A stretch of 64,000 nt of DNA from Eumeta japonica (GCA_005406025.1 BGZK01000221.1:434001-498000), one strand, 5' to 3'. Shown: positions 48,194-59,515, numbered from the stretch's first letter. Numbers and translations: made by a program. Notes: generated by a model from the sequence alone, not told the origin.

Positions 48194-48278
48194 CATCCCT
48201 TAATAGGGATCTCATATCGAATTCATAAATAGAAATCATAAATTTTTCAAGACAGGAAATTATTCCTGTCTTGAAAAA
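48194..48278. repeat. Two adjacent hairpins
   Basis: The first is imperfect: TATGAATTCG..TCATCCCTT (48179-48202 area) pairs with ATAGGGATCTCATATCGAATTCATA (to 48229). The second is perfect: TTTTTCAAGACAGGAA (48243-48258) with TTCCTGTCTTGAAAAA (48263-48278) around ATTA, a 16-bp stem. Their closeness suggests one decayed foldback element or a structured transcript. Confidence 0.7.
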
Positions 48279-48279
48279 G

Positions 48280-48995
48280 CAATAAAAATATAGTTTCACA
48301 ATATGGTTGTCAAAGTTGGGAATTAAATAATATTAGCGTAATCATAGCACAAGCTGATTTAGCAATTCATTATTCGTATCACTGGCTACTGAATTTTTGA
48401 GAGATATACCGTAAATATATCTGATGTGAGTACAAAAAAGTCATATAGTATGTGGCTTGCGTTCAGTCTGCGTGGACGACTTTTATGTGTTTATTATTGA
48501 TTCACAATTATAAGGTTTTTCAAAATTTTAAGTATTGTTTAGAGTCCATTCACATGACTTATCTAACGGTGATGAATGATCTAGAACGCAGTAGTAACAT
48601 TTTATTGCACAGACAAAAAAAAAATAAACGAATATAATGCAAACAGGTAACTCAACAGCCAAACTACGATATTTTAATAGCGCAATATTGTCGCATACGA
48701 TACTGTAACTAATTTTTACACATTATTTTTTTTGATTACAAAAAAGCAATGAAAGTTCAGCCGAAATAGTGACCAATTACATCAGAATAGAGGTGTTGTT
48801 GTGACCGACGAAAAATTTTGGAGCCATGAACAGGAATATATTTTGATATGTTTATGAACCTCATGCAATCAGCCGGATCAGATGCAATATGTGGGCTGTA
48901 TCAACGACCAAAAGCATACCACTTCCATGTCAAATAGTAAAACAGAACCGGTTAATATGTTGAACGGGGCCAGTAGTCAACGTGGCGTTTATGAA
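48280..48995. other. Spacer, no gene seen
   Basis: The plus strand at 48800-48860 reads VVVTDEKFWSHEQEY, reminiscent of a transposase catalytic block (TDEK), but the match is too short to call an element. Confidence 0.35.
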
Positions 48996-49400
48996 ACACA
49001 ACGTCGACCGGCAGCCGTCGGTGAAGCGGACTTCGATCGCTATTTTGAATACGAGTAGAGACAAATCGAGAGACGTTTGTCGCAAACGGCCCGGGCCCTG
49101 AACTCGCTTTCAGCACCCGTGAAGGTTCTTGAATCGTTCTTGTTTCGGAAAAAAAAAACACATACTCGTGAAGCCTTCGAGTTACTTCCCATTACAGGAG
49201 TTTGTGAGGCGAATAATTGTCCGAACAGTTCGCAGTGTATTCTTTTTTATATATTCCGTTTGTATACTACCTCTCGTCGGACGTACCACTTGCTTAATTT
49301 TTACAAGGGGTTTTATTGAGATTCTTGCTGCCGCTGTACGGTTTAATGCCCGAAATAAAAATAGGAAACGCCCTTTCAGCGTCGTCAAGTGACTCGGCCG
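48996..49400. other. GC-richer island
   Basis: A balanced block with CpGs (GCAAACGGCCCGGGCCCTGA near 49082; GTCGACCGGCAGCCGTCGGT near 49003). Overlapping frames on both strands argue for composition. Candidate regulatory DNA. Confidence 0.35.
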
Positions 49401-50635
49401 TAAATAAATGTTTTCATAAAATTTCTTTTATTTGGTTTACGTAAGTGATATTTTTGTTTTTGCTTTTATTTGATTAAGATTTCAAGTTGTAATATCGTAT
49501 AGAATAGATTACACGTCTTTGTGATTGAAATCGATGTCATATCGTAGTTTAGAGCAATTAAATTGAAATATTTTATAGTTTTATTGAAAAATATTTAATA
49601 ATCGATAGTTTCTTAGAAAATAGTAGTAGAATTTACACAAAAATTTATCCATTTGATGAATTTATTGAAAAAGAACTCGTTGTGGAACATTTTTACTTCA
49701 ATCTTTGTAATTTTTTTTATAAAATTATTGTGATTACAGAGTGCTTTACATGGTTGATGTAATTCCATCCAAGAACTGTGTCCTAAGGAGAGTTAAACGG
49801 TATTTGTAATAAAACCAATATTTTAAAATGCATTGCAGTAAAACTGTTCAAAAAATGTATATTATTCTCTAAGATAATACACGTGTTTTAAGTTATCCAT
49901 AATAGTACTGAAACTTATCATGTAATTTATTGGAAAGATCTTTCAACGATCATTTTATTTTAATATTATTATTTTTTTTGTATACGCAGCATAAATTTTC
50001 ACAAATCTCATTTTCTGTCATCGGCTGAGTTTAGATTTTATAGTCTCTAGGTAGTATGTAACGTACGCGTTTGTGTTTTAACGGGCCGTAAACGCCAGCG
50101 CCAGCTCATACTTCTGATGCTAGGCGGACGTATCGCGGTCTAAAAGTGTACACGCGTCAAAATTGAATCAGATTAAAAATATCTTTATTTCGTAGGTAAT
50201 AGAGTTACACTTGAAATACGTCCTTAATGGTATTTTTGTCGTCGTTTGTTTCTAAGTCGTCGTGTCTATTGTACAGGCGTCTCGAAATCGTGTCACTGTA
50301 TCAATATTGTTTAATAGGCGAGTCTCGTGAGATATTGACGTCACCAAAGGGAATCGCATAAAATTCTGCGGTTTGAAATGCATAAAATTTTGTCATGGAC
50401 CGTGTCATCGGCGGCGTCTGCTATTGGTGACAATGCACTCTTAACACAAGACAAAAAACTTATATATATAAAATCCCTGTTCTGAGGCGTAAATTAAGAA
50501 TTATCTCAGTTCCAAACTAGTCTAATAAGCGAGCGAGTTCGGGGAAATATTAGTTTTATTTTTTTATTCGAAAAGAACTATATAAATGAATATAAATATT
50601 GAAGCCCCGCTGAAAGTACCCACTTATCGCCTTTA
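49401..50635. other. AT-rich spacer with a GC-richer spot at 50080-50130
   Basis: No gene was seen. The spot includes ACGGGCCGTAAACGCCAGCG. Confidence 0.5.
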
Positions 50636-50639
50636 TATC

Positions 50640-51110
50640 GAACACATTATGGTCGCATCCATTCACTCGCGGTACGCGCGAGCCGAAGGAAGATAACTTC
50701 GAAGTTATCGCGTACTTTGCCAAAAAGTTTGCCACACCGTTCCGTCCCAAAAAGCGACGCGAGTGCAGGCGGTGGCCAATGAATAAATTGCTGGAGATGC
50801 GGGTGCGCGGCGGCTGTCGACCGCCCTCCAAGTATTAAATTAAGTCCATCCCCTCCGAGAGACGCCCAACTCGGGGTTAATTAACGAGCCGTCCGTAATA
50901 ATAGTTATTTAGACACAAGTTCGTTCGGGATTGTTATGAGTTTTAAAATATTCACGGGACGGGGCGGCAACAAAGGGTTGCTTCTACTTAAGTAATTTAC
51001 TCCACTTTATTATTCCAACTTGACCGTTTGCAGAGCTTGTCTACAGCCTTTCGATGGTCGTGTATCGTCGTGTCGACGGTACATTTGTTGTTCCCGCTTC
51101 GGGATAACTA
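50640..51110. other. GC-richer island
   Basis: A balanced block of about 470 bp (GCGGTACGCGCGAGCCGAAG near 50670; GCGGGTGCGCGGCGGCTGTC near 50798; TTAATTAACGAGCCGTCCGT near 50877). It mixes CpG-rich segments with TTAATTAA-type sites and lacks repeat hallmarks, so it is a good candidate for a conserved non-coding element. Confidence 0.45.
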
Positions 51111-51565
51111 CGTACGTCTGTATCGATCTAAACTAGCGCAGTATCGTTAGTATTATTATGATTATATAAACAATGTGAATACAATTCGAATAGTTATGGA
51201 CGACGGTATTATTAATCATCAACAATTTTTCATCCCGAATCGCGACGAGAAAGGAGAAAAATTTATCGCATTACCTTGGCTAGAGTGTAAACTGTTTTCT
51301 CTGAGACCTATGTCAAAGAGATTGTCACTGCGTCTGTGTATGGTCGATTTCGGGCGGTGGATTTCAGAGCCGAGATACAGCAGCAATTTCGATGGAAGTA
51401 GCGCCAACTTTGGTCTAGAACGTTCGGCAAATAAACTTGGCGGCGAGTAAATAGGAACGGATCAGTAGTCCGAAATTGCCATTTTGCCACTGCATCGATA
51501 CACGCTTTGGATGCTTTCTTGCGTGATGAATTATTTACCAATGCCGATTAGTTATTGATAACATC
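51111..51565. other. Spacer, no gene assigned
   Basis: The frame 51175-51450 (plus, 91 aa) has mixed composition and a start codon, but overlaps two minus-strand frames and shows no domain that I know. Confidence 0.35.
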
Positions 51566-51569
51566 AAAG

Positions 51570-51872
51570 TTTGAGAATGGGTGAAATTCACTATCAGTCC
51601 GAAATCCGAATCGCGATTTGGATCAAGAGCATGGAATTAGTTCATAATAAAAACGATAGCGGCAGTACGTGTGTTTTCGGTGTAATAGTACGAGTTCCCA
51701 TGAGATAATTTTATCGAAATGGAATTGAAGGCAGAAACGGGATTCAGACCTAGATCGGAATCGGAATCAAGAGCGGGACCGAGAACGGGATCATGGTTGA
51801 AAGCATTGTCAAAGGTGAAAGGACTCATTCTATATCCACGCAGGTCGGAACCACGAGAGAAAACTAGTTTGT
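51570..51872 (+). mobile_element. Hexamer-array repeat, copy 6
   Basis: The clearest hexamer period is here, 51739-51795: GGATTC-AGACCT-AGATCG and so on (GAATCG, GAATCA, AGAGCG, GGACCG, AGAACG, GGATCA). It is followed by CCACGCAGGTCGGAACCACG and AAACTAGTTT, the decayed usual end. Copy 1 at 25.9 kb also shares the TAGTTATTGATAACA lead-in (here at about 51550). Confidence 0.7.
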
Positions 51873-51983
51873 AAACATATTAAAAAACGATTGTTCTTTG
51901 TCCGATCGTCAGTTAAAAACCTTTTACATATCGGCATGGCACTATGACCATTCGACGCCCAAGCGTTTGTAAATAGGCTATTG

Positions 51984-52115
51984 ATAATATTATAAACATA
52001 AAAGTTTATTTTTTTTGTATGTTCGTCAGGAACAACTGGCTGAACGGATTGTAACCAAAATTTGCATAGAGCTAGAGTATGTCTTAGAATATTGGATACT
52101 TTTAATGTAAAAGAA
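51984..52115 (+). repeat. Start of another copy of the common repeat
   Basis: ATAATATTATAAACATAAAA, TTTTTGTATGTTCGTCAGG and CTGGCTGAACGGATTGTAAC follow the same pattern as the left part of the element at 25.9 kb. The remainder of the unit is not recognisable. Confidence 0.55.
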
Positions 52116-53735
52116 GTGTGCGTACTTATGTACGCAAGTGAGAAGTTATGTTTCTTTGGCGTCAATTAATAAAAAAAAAGGCCATTCGGCATCCGAAATG
52201 GACATAAATTTCTCCTCCGAATTTCAGTGAATGTAAAAAGTTTAAATAGTAATTTATTTCTTTTAAAGTTTAAATGTTTTTCGTTAGCCAAATTTTTTGT
52301 CATATTCCAAAAGTTATATCGTGAAAAAGCCATTAAAATATCGCCTTGTAGTATTTTAGAAATTTCAAATGGGCACCATTTCTGAACTAATTAGCCGAAT
52401 TAGCTCATCTTCGAACTCGTTCAAGGTAATCGCCTATAGAATAAGTGTGCCAAGTTACATTAGGATCCTTAGAGAATTACGGTCGCTGTCGTGATGACAA
52501 GCCGCGTTATATATACATACATTGACTATCCATCCAGGTCAAGAAAACTTTTGAAAAAAAGTTCCTTACGGCGGGCTTGGAGGAGATAGGGATTTTGCTG
52601 CGCGACCGAACTGAAAAAATGTGATAGTAAAACCGTAAGGAAAAGTCCGTGGAATAAAACCGTTAAATGAGACGTGCGCAGGCGCGACAGTCCTATACAC
52701 AAGCGAGTAGTGTATTATACCTTTCTCTTTCCCCCTCTTTCTTTTTCGTTCTCTCATCCCTTCTCTCTCTATTACCACTCCACCCCGCCAATGCATAGTA
52801 TATACTCATGAATTCATGGACAAGCACGTGGCTAATATTCACATTATAGATACATTATAATAAATATAGTAACAATGGCAAGTGAACTAACAAGGACTTG
52901 AATACAATTGACAGTGATAATAGTGGGAAATTATTCTATTTCTATGTAATTTTGTGTTGTCAAACAAAAATAAAGAGACATATTTTGTTATTTTAGTTGA
53001 TAATTAGAATTACGATTTTTTTTTACGTAATTTATTTTATTTCCTAAAATACTGAATTTCCTAAATACTTTCCTATACTTAAATAAAAACTAATCAGCAA
53101 AATTTAAGAGAAAAATCAAGAAAACCTACATAAAATTGAGCACGATTTTTTTTTTTGCAAATTGTGTCGATTCTACATTAGCCGAAGGAACTTCGTTCCT
53201 ACCTGGTGTCCCACGACACCACTTGTTAATTTTTTAGATTTAATTGGTTTTTATATCCAAAATTAAAAAATCTTGTTAATGTACATTATTAATCTAGAAA
53301 TTGCTTATAAATTTCGAAATTTGTTAACAAAATTCTAATTGTTCTAGTCCTTTAACTCAATATAATTGATGTTAGTTGTAGCCTCTCTGGTTACACTGTC
53401 CAGAATGTAATTGGAACCTATTTAGGTAGTTTACAAGTAATTTTGTGTTGTGTGGTTATGCGTTACCTACGGTAAAATTATTAACGTAATCCAAATCCTC
53501 AATGACCAGAGCAGTGAATTATTTTTCATAATGACTTTTGGACATTTTCGTTGGTTTCAATCAAAATCAATCGTACGTTTTAAAAAATTAAGAACGAAAA
53601 ACATAAAAAAATATTTATTAAATCATACTGGAAAATGTTATAGGTTTTATACACAAAATCATTAATATTCTGCGTTCACAAGTTCGCGCGTGCGTACTCA
53701 CTTAATGCTCTATCACATACATAGCACGCTAAGCG
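52116..53735. other. AT-rich spacer; short structured patch at 53178-53222
   Basis: No gene was seen. The patch GAAGGAACTTCGTTCCTACC and GTGTCCCACGACAC holds two small self-complementary segments and resembles a recurrent insect repeat fragment. A TC-rich tract lies at 52720-52775. Confidence 0.45.
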
Positions 53736-53736
53736 G

Positions 53737-53872
53737 GTACAGTGCAACGTACAAAACTCTGCCGCTGTGAAGTTAGACATGAAAGTGTCGCAATGGCGTA
53801 AAATAGGAACGCTGGGGTGAAGAAGCAAAGGTCTTGGTACGTTTAGGCACAGTTTCATGCCTTGTACTGTAC
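53737..53872 (+). mobile_element. MITE-like element, copy 2, 136 bp
   Basis: Inverted ends: 53737-53761 (GTACAGTGCAACGTACAAAA..) against the reverse complement of 53848-53872 (GTACAGTACAAGGCATGAAA..), 19 of 25 matching. The interior (TCGCAATGGCGTAAAATAGG) matches 28370-28456 on the other strand. No frame of use is inside; a minus-strand frame crosses it by chance. Confidence 0.75.
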
Positions 53873-55005
53873 GCGCCCAAAGAGTGCTCGCGCATTCGTG
53901 GTGCGCTCGAGCACGTGTAAAAACTAAAGCCAACTGGAGCGTGAAACTAATGTAAACCGTATTATGGGGTCGAAACGTTTTAAGTGATAAATAAATTTTA
54001 TATATCTTTACTACAATATGTATAGACTATTATGTTTATTTATAAGATCATGTGTGCCCGTCGCGAGATATCATGGAAGTGTGGTTATAGGGAACGTTGT
54101 TTAAAATTAATAAAAATGTATAATAATTATGTGCTGTTTATGTGAGCCTAAAGATACTGAATAGGAATATTCAATTCGTTCCAAAAACATGGCAATAACC
54201 ATTTTTAATTGGTGATTTTGTTTTTAGTCCATCTAAATTCAATATATTCTCAGTTTCTTGTGATTTGAACAAAATTCTGGAGTTGACCAATTGCTTTTAG
54301 ATATTTCAAAATATGCCATAAATCTTATCGTTTCTGTTTGTTATTGTATATCCGAATTTCCTCATCGTCATTCCCTGCTAATTTCGCGTCAAATGATAGC
54401 CGAGCAACAGTTGTTACGGCAATTAATCGGTCCACGCTCGTCGGCGGTCACAAATGCACTAAGGAAAAATTACGATCGAGGCCACAGTTTGCTGTAGGTT
54501 CGTTGTCCATGTGTGTACACGCTCGACGCCGAGAACAAAACGGCTCGGCTCCTCCCGACTCTAATCACTACGTTATATACTTACATCGTTTAATGTTGGA
54601 GTCTGAATTCAGTCTAAATTTTAGCACTTTCTTTTCCAATTTATAGCTCGGTCGCAGGAATCCGAATAAAACCCGTGAATGCTTCAAAAGTTTATTATAA
54701 CCTTCAAAATTTCTTGATATTTTCCAAATTCATGTAAACACTCCGCCCATTTAGCGTGTTTATTAGTTATGATCGTTATCATTCTTTATCTTTATGTTCG
54801 ACTTCGATGCACGATCTGTCAAAACTATTTATCAAATGCGGTCTTAAAATAATTGTGTACAAATGCCGATTCAAAAAATTACTTTTGAAAATTATTATAT
54901 ATTGTGTAGCTCCTATAATTTGAAGACGCATGCGTTTTTGGTAACTTAACGCGAAATATAGTTGACTTAAAAAAGAGAGACCTAGTTTCTACTTATGTTT
55001 TTTAC
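53873..55005. other. Spacer with GC-richer patch at 54390-54560
   Basis: The patch includes ATCGGTCCACGCTCGTCGGC and ACGCTCGACGCCGAGAACAA. Frames on the plus strand overlap in two phases, which argues against either. No gene was seen. Confidence 0.4.
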
Positions 55006-55009
55006 TCCC

Positions 55010-55370
55010 TAACGAAAAAAACACTTACCGCAATAACTAACTGGAAACGAGAAATCACACAATCGAAGACAAAAACAACTATTACAAAAAAAACACACTA
55101 CATTCCCCAACCCGGCTGGTCTCCGTGGGGAATTAGACCGACACCCTCCAAAAATAAAAATTAAACAACAACATGACAATATGGACAACACCCAACCAAC
55201 TCTACCCAGGCAAGAAACAACCATGAGGACTAAAACCAATATGGAGAAGATTGGAGGAGTCCTTTGCCACCTGGCAAACGGACATTCAAAACATGAATAA
55301 AAGGAACATGTATGAATAATAACTAAAAGAAAATGTCTGATTAAAAGGCTTAAATAAATAAATAAAAATT
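55010..55370 (+). pseudogene. LINE 3' end remnant
   Basis: The plus strand reads LKPIWRRLEESFATWQTDIQ at about 55227-55290, the decayed form of the C-terminal WRxLEEAFAQQW pattern of a common lepidopteran LINE. It ends in an A-rich tail with TAAATAAATAAATAAA at about 55353-55368. The coding part before it is too broken to read. The minus-strand Cys-rich frame 55009-55239 is its shadow. Confidence 0.55.
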
Positions 55371-56055
55371 TATACCGTGTGCTATGACAACTGTATTTAC
55401 AAATGTCATATAGAGTTTTTTGTACAGTGTTTAGGGTAATTTTGAAAAAGTATCAAAAAAACTAATTTCAAATTTTAAAATAAAGTAAAAGATAAAAATT
55501 TTATAAAAAGCAAATAGGTTTTTATAGACAATAAATCTATAAAATATTTTTGTGATTTATTACATTCAATAATACAAAGAGTAATAATAAGTAGTAATAA
55601 CAATACAAATAATACTTAAACACAATGTCAGTGAAAGGTTTCTCAATTAATTTCTTAGCTTTAAAGAACGATGTTGATCAGCATTTACATAAACATATGG
55701 ATTATAGAAAACTAATTGGACTAATTTTTAATTAGGCAGTATAACAACGTAAGATAATAGTATAGCCGCCAAATCTCAGAATTAGCCAGTTTTATATTTT
55801 AAAATAACGAGGAACGATAATTTTATAAAAAGGCAATGTTTAACCATTACAAAAGAAAAAAAAACCGAATCGTCAGTACTAACATTCTTTTTTTTAAAAA
55901 ATAGATGATATACTGCCATGTTTGTATTCTTCGTTTACAAAATATCGAGTCCGATGGCCCCATTCAATATTCAGATCGGCCGACCTATTTGATCTTGTCG
56001 AGGAATCCGGGTGTTCTTTTGCATTTCCGAGGTACCAGAATTACATCGTAGCGTC
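55371..56055. other. AT-rich spacer, no gene seen
   Basis: No feature is supported. The start of the frame 55922-56245 lies here, but no motif is seen. Confidence 0.55.
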
Positions 56056-56059
56056 TTAT

Positions 56060-56440
56060 TCTCACGCACGCGCAGCGAGTAATGTTAGTGTGCACGTAGA
56101 TAGCCCCCGCTCGCCCCGCACAACCCCTCCGCGCCGCCACGAAGCTAATGGCACTAGGACGCGATGGACCATTGCTTGGAATACCAATAAGCCATATTTA
56201 TACATCCGATCTCTCGATCATTACTTACGCTATCAAGGCCATTAGACAGACTAAAATGAAATCTCGACAGAGAAACGAAACCCTAACCATCAGCGCACTC
56301 GTGTGGCATTTAAGGCTTAATAAATGGACGTGCCGACGAGAAGTGACATTAGATATTTTCATGAAATTTTTTCCATGAAATGTCGCAAGTTCAGAAACGG
56401 CGCGAAGATATAAAGCTAAGATGGATCGGCCCGTAATAGC
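56060..56440. other. GC-richer island
   Basis: A balanced block, CpG-rich at 56100-56160 (CCCCGCTCGCCCCGCACAAC), then ATTACTTACGCTATCAAGGC and ATTTAAGGCTTAATAAATGG. Frames are open on three phases. It lacks repeat signatures and is a candidate conserved non-coding element. Confidence 0.45.
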
Positions 56441-56880
56441 GTCTACGGTGATATTATACAATTTTTTTTTGTCGCATAAAGTGATAGCGACACGACTTGC
56501 CCGGGAATGAGAAATGTACGATGATCCTCCTAGGCGGTATTATTTCTGATATAAAGCATTCGGGCTTCTGGATCGTTTCTGTTCGTATGGATAAAAATTG
56601 CGTACGCAAATTGGAGATCGTGGCCTAGTTTAGTTTAATCAGCCGGAGATTTGACAAAAATCATTATTGTCATTAGTAAAGAAATGTGAAGATGTAATTC
56701 TAAAAATTTTGTAATCTTCATTTTTTAAACAAAAATCTAATAAAAAAATTAATGATATTGTTGTACAACATTATTAAAATCCCGAATTTACAATTAAGTT
56801 TTTGGTATTTTTTAGTTCTTTGTGCCTTATATGACGCAATTTTCTTTAGTTCCTTTTTAAATTATATCTACTTGACCTAA
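56441..56880. other. AT-rich spacer, no gene seen
   Basis: No feature is supported. Confidence 0.55.
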
Positions 56881-56884
56881 GGGT

Positions 56885-57200
56885 AGACACAGACCACCAT
56901 TTGGTTAACGAAAATGCATACCTCTCTTGCTCCTCCAATATTCATAAATTGTTGTATGCAAACTTGACAGTTTCGAGTGCTTAAAATTTAACCCTGTTTT
57001 GATATGCCATTACTTTGGTTTGTATAATTTTCTAGGATGACCCTTGCCGACCCTTCCATCACACAGGTTCGCTTTGTAGAATTGTTTTCTTCCTATTCAT
57101 CCTTTCCAAATGGGCCAAACCGCCGCAACATACCTTTTTCTACTCTAGTCACCACGTTTTATTTTTAACCACACCGTTCTCGACGTCACTGTATTTTTCA
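56885..57200 (-). pseudogene. Fragment of RTE-like LINE, family of 2084-3455
   Basis: GTTTCGAGTGCTTAAAATTT, CTAGGATGACCCTTGCCGAC and CATCCTTTCCAAATGGGCCA line up with 61725-61890 and in part with 2270-2400, all in the same orientation. The pieces encode, in reverse, the end of the LINE protein (a WFGHLERM-like block near 57110) and its 3' UTR. It is heavily decayed and lacks the ATAATAAT tail. Confidence 0.75.
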
Positions 57201-58400
57201 ATTACGTGTAACTACGATTTTTTTTTATATTACGCCCAAAACGGGTATTTTTGGGCTCTACATTATTTCATTCAAAGTTACCTCGTCATACGCGATCAGC
57301 ATTCATGCGAGCTTGCCTAGTATGACCAGAACAGAATGTTAAATGTGCTCAAAACATATTCCTGGCATTTTAACACGGCCTACACGTGTCGATCCAATTA
57401 CGGCGACGTCGACCTTGCGCTGACTTCGCGAAAACCGAACATCCTCAACGAATCGGGCGTCTCTATAACGTCACGAACGGCATGTAATCGGTGTCGGTCG
57501 TATGTGGACATGTTGAAATATCAACTGTACTACAGTAGAATTATAAGTACGTGTTTCTTATATGTAAGAAATTATCGGAGAGAATAATGATTTTCATTTT
57601 ATTACACCGAATAAGCTTGCTTTCATTGAAATAGAAAAATGGGGCGCTAATCGATTTTGTACTTTCGTTAGGCGCATTAGAGAATAATAATGAAATGTAT
57701 TGAAATATGATGAAATATATTGAAAAATTAAAATATAAAATGCCACAAAATGTGTACACTTCCAGTAAGATGGTAGCACAATGAAGTTAAATTATTGAAT
57801 AGAGTGGTTGAATTAAATTGATGAAGGAGACGTCCATATATGTGGTTTATTATTTATTTCATTTTATCATATCTGGCTTATTATCTATATGATAAATATA
57901 TATATATTATCATTTATTTTATTTTTACCTTAGATAAAAGTTATTTAAATAATTCCAATTAATTGAAAACTGCTCGTATTTACTTTAATCGTTCAGCTAA
58001 TATAGTTAGTTTAAGGGATCGTTACGTTAATGGAATAGTTTCGTAACTCAAGATATTTATGAGAGAGGGTCGACAGTGTCTATATGGCCTTTATGGCAGG
58101 GGGAAGGATTAAAAGTACGAAAATTGTGCTACGTGGTTTATGAATGGCCCCTTTACACCCTGCAGTTTCATGCTCGTAGAATACTATTCTTATTTTTTGT
58201 TACATTGCCAATTTTATTATTCACTCACATAAGTTCGGTAACTACTGTATGTGTTTGTGTATGTAACCTAAAAGTGTTTGTATAAGTACCGCTACTGTTC
58301 ACTATACTATCTCGTCTCTCAGTGTCTCATTCGTTTAATTATACATTAGGGTAATATACAATTTGGGAATATTTTGAGGGCAAACATTTATACAGTGATA
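57201..58400. other. Spacer with GC-richer patch at 57385-57500
   Basis: The patch holds CGATCCAATTACGGCGACGT and CGAATCGGGCGTCTCTATAA. The frame 57336-57587 covers it without a motif. The remainder is AT-rich. Confidence 0.4.
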
Positions 58401-58402
58401 AA

Positions 58403-58580
58403 GCCATACCGTGGTCAACTTAGCTGCAGCACGAAAATATGTCGCCTCGACTGATGAAACACCACAATCTCACATAATAGGGACATACAGCGGCTTCCGC
58501 TGTGGCATTTCATATAGTGAGCGAGAGTTCTAGTGGCCCATTCCCCTTCTCTCCCTCCATCAGCTCAATTCCCGTCACTC
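58403..58580 (-). repeat. Dispersed SINE-like repeat, copy 2
   Basis: The reverse complement resembles 4990-5145 and 63805-63969: GAGGGAGAGAAGGGGAATGG, CTAGAACTCTCGCTCAC, CAGCGGAAGCCGCTG and ATTTTCGTGCTGCAGCTAAG. It is the only copy of the three on the minus strand. Confidence 0.75.
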
Positions 58581-58637
58581 CATTAAATATCGTATTCGCT
58601 CCCGGAAGCCGACCAAACACTGGTGACTCCATTGGGA

Positions 58638-58704
58638 TTGCGTGTGTCCATGGGAGGCGGTGGTTATCTCATCTCTGATATTTTACCTGCTCGTTTGCTA
58701 TTCG
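58638..58704 (+). repeat. Common lepidopteran repeat fragment
   Basis: GTGTCCATGGGAGGCGGTGG followed by TTATCTCATCTCTGATATTT and CTGCTCGTTTGC matches the pattern (GTGTCCATGGGCGGCGGTAA.., ATCAGGTGA.., CTGCTCGTTTGCC) of a repeat that I know from many lepidopteran genomes. The recalled pattern was not checked by alignment. Confidence 0.6.
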
Positions 58705-58877
58705 GCTATGATATGAAAAACTTAATGGAAAACTGCCTTCTAAACGATTTGTAAAGTGGTGAAGTAACAAAATGTACATTCTTAAAGTGTCATGGGATTT
58801 CATGGGATGTCATTCTTAAAGTGGGATCTGTCTGATTTTTTACTTTTAAAGGCCGAAATTTGTTCTTTCGTCATAAC

Positions 58878-59088
58878 GAAAAATAATAAATCAGACAGAT
58901 CACATTTTGCTAACCATCTAATAGAAACCGGTCATAAGCTTAATAACGATCACAAATTCGATGTTTTGCATGTGTGTGAGAAAGGGTTACGTTTAAATGT
59001 TTTGGAATCCTACGAAATTTTAAAATATAAAGAATAATAATACGCTCAATGACCAAATTGACGTTTATAAATCGCCATTATTGGACGC
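58878..59088 (+). pseudogene. C-terminal end of a Penelope-like GIY-YIG endonuclease
   Basis: The frame reads DRSHFANHLIETGHK, then DVLHVCEKGLRLNVLESYEI, which is the pattern of the last part of the GIY-YIG nuclease domain of Penelope-like reverse transcriptases (a conserved FANHL..GH, then ILH..KG..LN.LE..EI). A frame change at about 59030 then gives LNDQIDVYKSPLLDACL and a stop. The domain start with the GIY and YIG motifs and the whole reverse transcriptase are missing. The ATG at 58792 lies before the homology begins and has no meaning for the element. Confidence 0.7.
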
Positions 59089-59515
59089 TTGCCTGTAACT
59101 ATTTGGGTAATGTTGGTGATGGTTAGTCTGTGATATTTGACAGGCATGTCTATCGGTGGTGGTCTGTGGCTGCCTTAAGAATGTTTTCGTCACTCTTTGA
59201 CCATTGCATGCAGCGGCCCGCTTAACGAGGTTGTGTTGATTGTTTTAACGCTCCTTGCACCCTGGTAGATGTGACTGTCGGCAATTTCCTGAGGATGTGC
59301 CTTGTTGGCATGAAACGTACATAGAATTAACAATTTAACGGTTAGCGGAATAAGATAATTATAAAAATAAATAACACTTGCTTAGGTGTTCGATATCTGT
59401 CAATTCTCTGGAATCAATATTCAATCATTTGGATAGAGATTCGTAGTGGAGAGGCAGATTCGAGGGTCAGCGGTGGGTTGCTTACTGCATGTTGTAGGCA
59501 AGCATCTAAAAGTTT
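58878..59515 (+). mobile_element. Penelope-like element, 5'-truncated, copy A
   Basis: The coding end (58878 to about 59088) is followed by about 425 bp of 3' UTR that recurs at 22.0-22.2 and 38.2-38.8 kb. The UTR holds CAGCGGCCCGCTTAACGAGG, GTTGGCATGAAACGTAC, GTGTTCGATATCTGTCAAT and ends near GTAGGCAAGCATCT. The coding stop region (GGACGCTTGCCTGTAAC) and the UTR end (TTGTAGGCAAGCATCT) are inverted copies of one another. Just upstream, 58777-58840 contains a repeated CATTCTTAAAGTG and tandem CATGGGATTT/CATGGGATGT, perhaps from the insertion event. Confidence 0.75.

Noticed and set aside
48800..48860. VVVTDEKFWSHEQEY, resembling a transposase catalytic block
   Set aside because: One short block without inverted ends or further motifs.
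51175..51450. 91-codon frame at the edge of a GC-richer island
   Set aside because: Overlaps two antisense frames and lacks any motif; open frames are expected in such DNA.
55009..55239. Cys-rich minus-strand frame with a signal-peptide-like start
   Set aside because: Antisense to a decayed LINE end that explains the sequence better.
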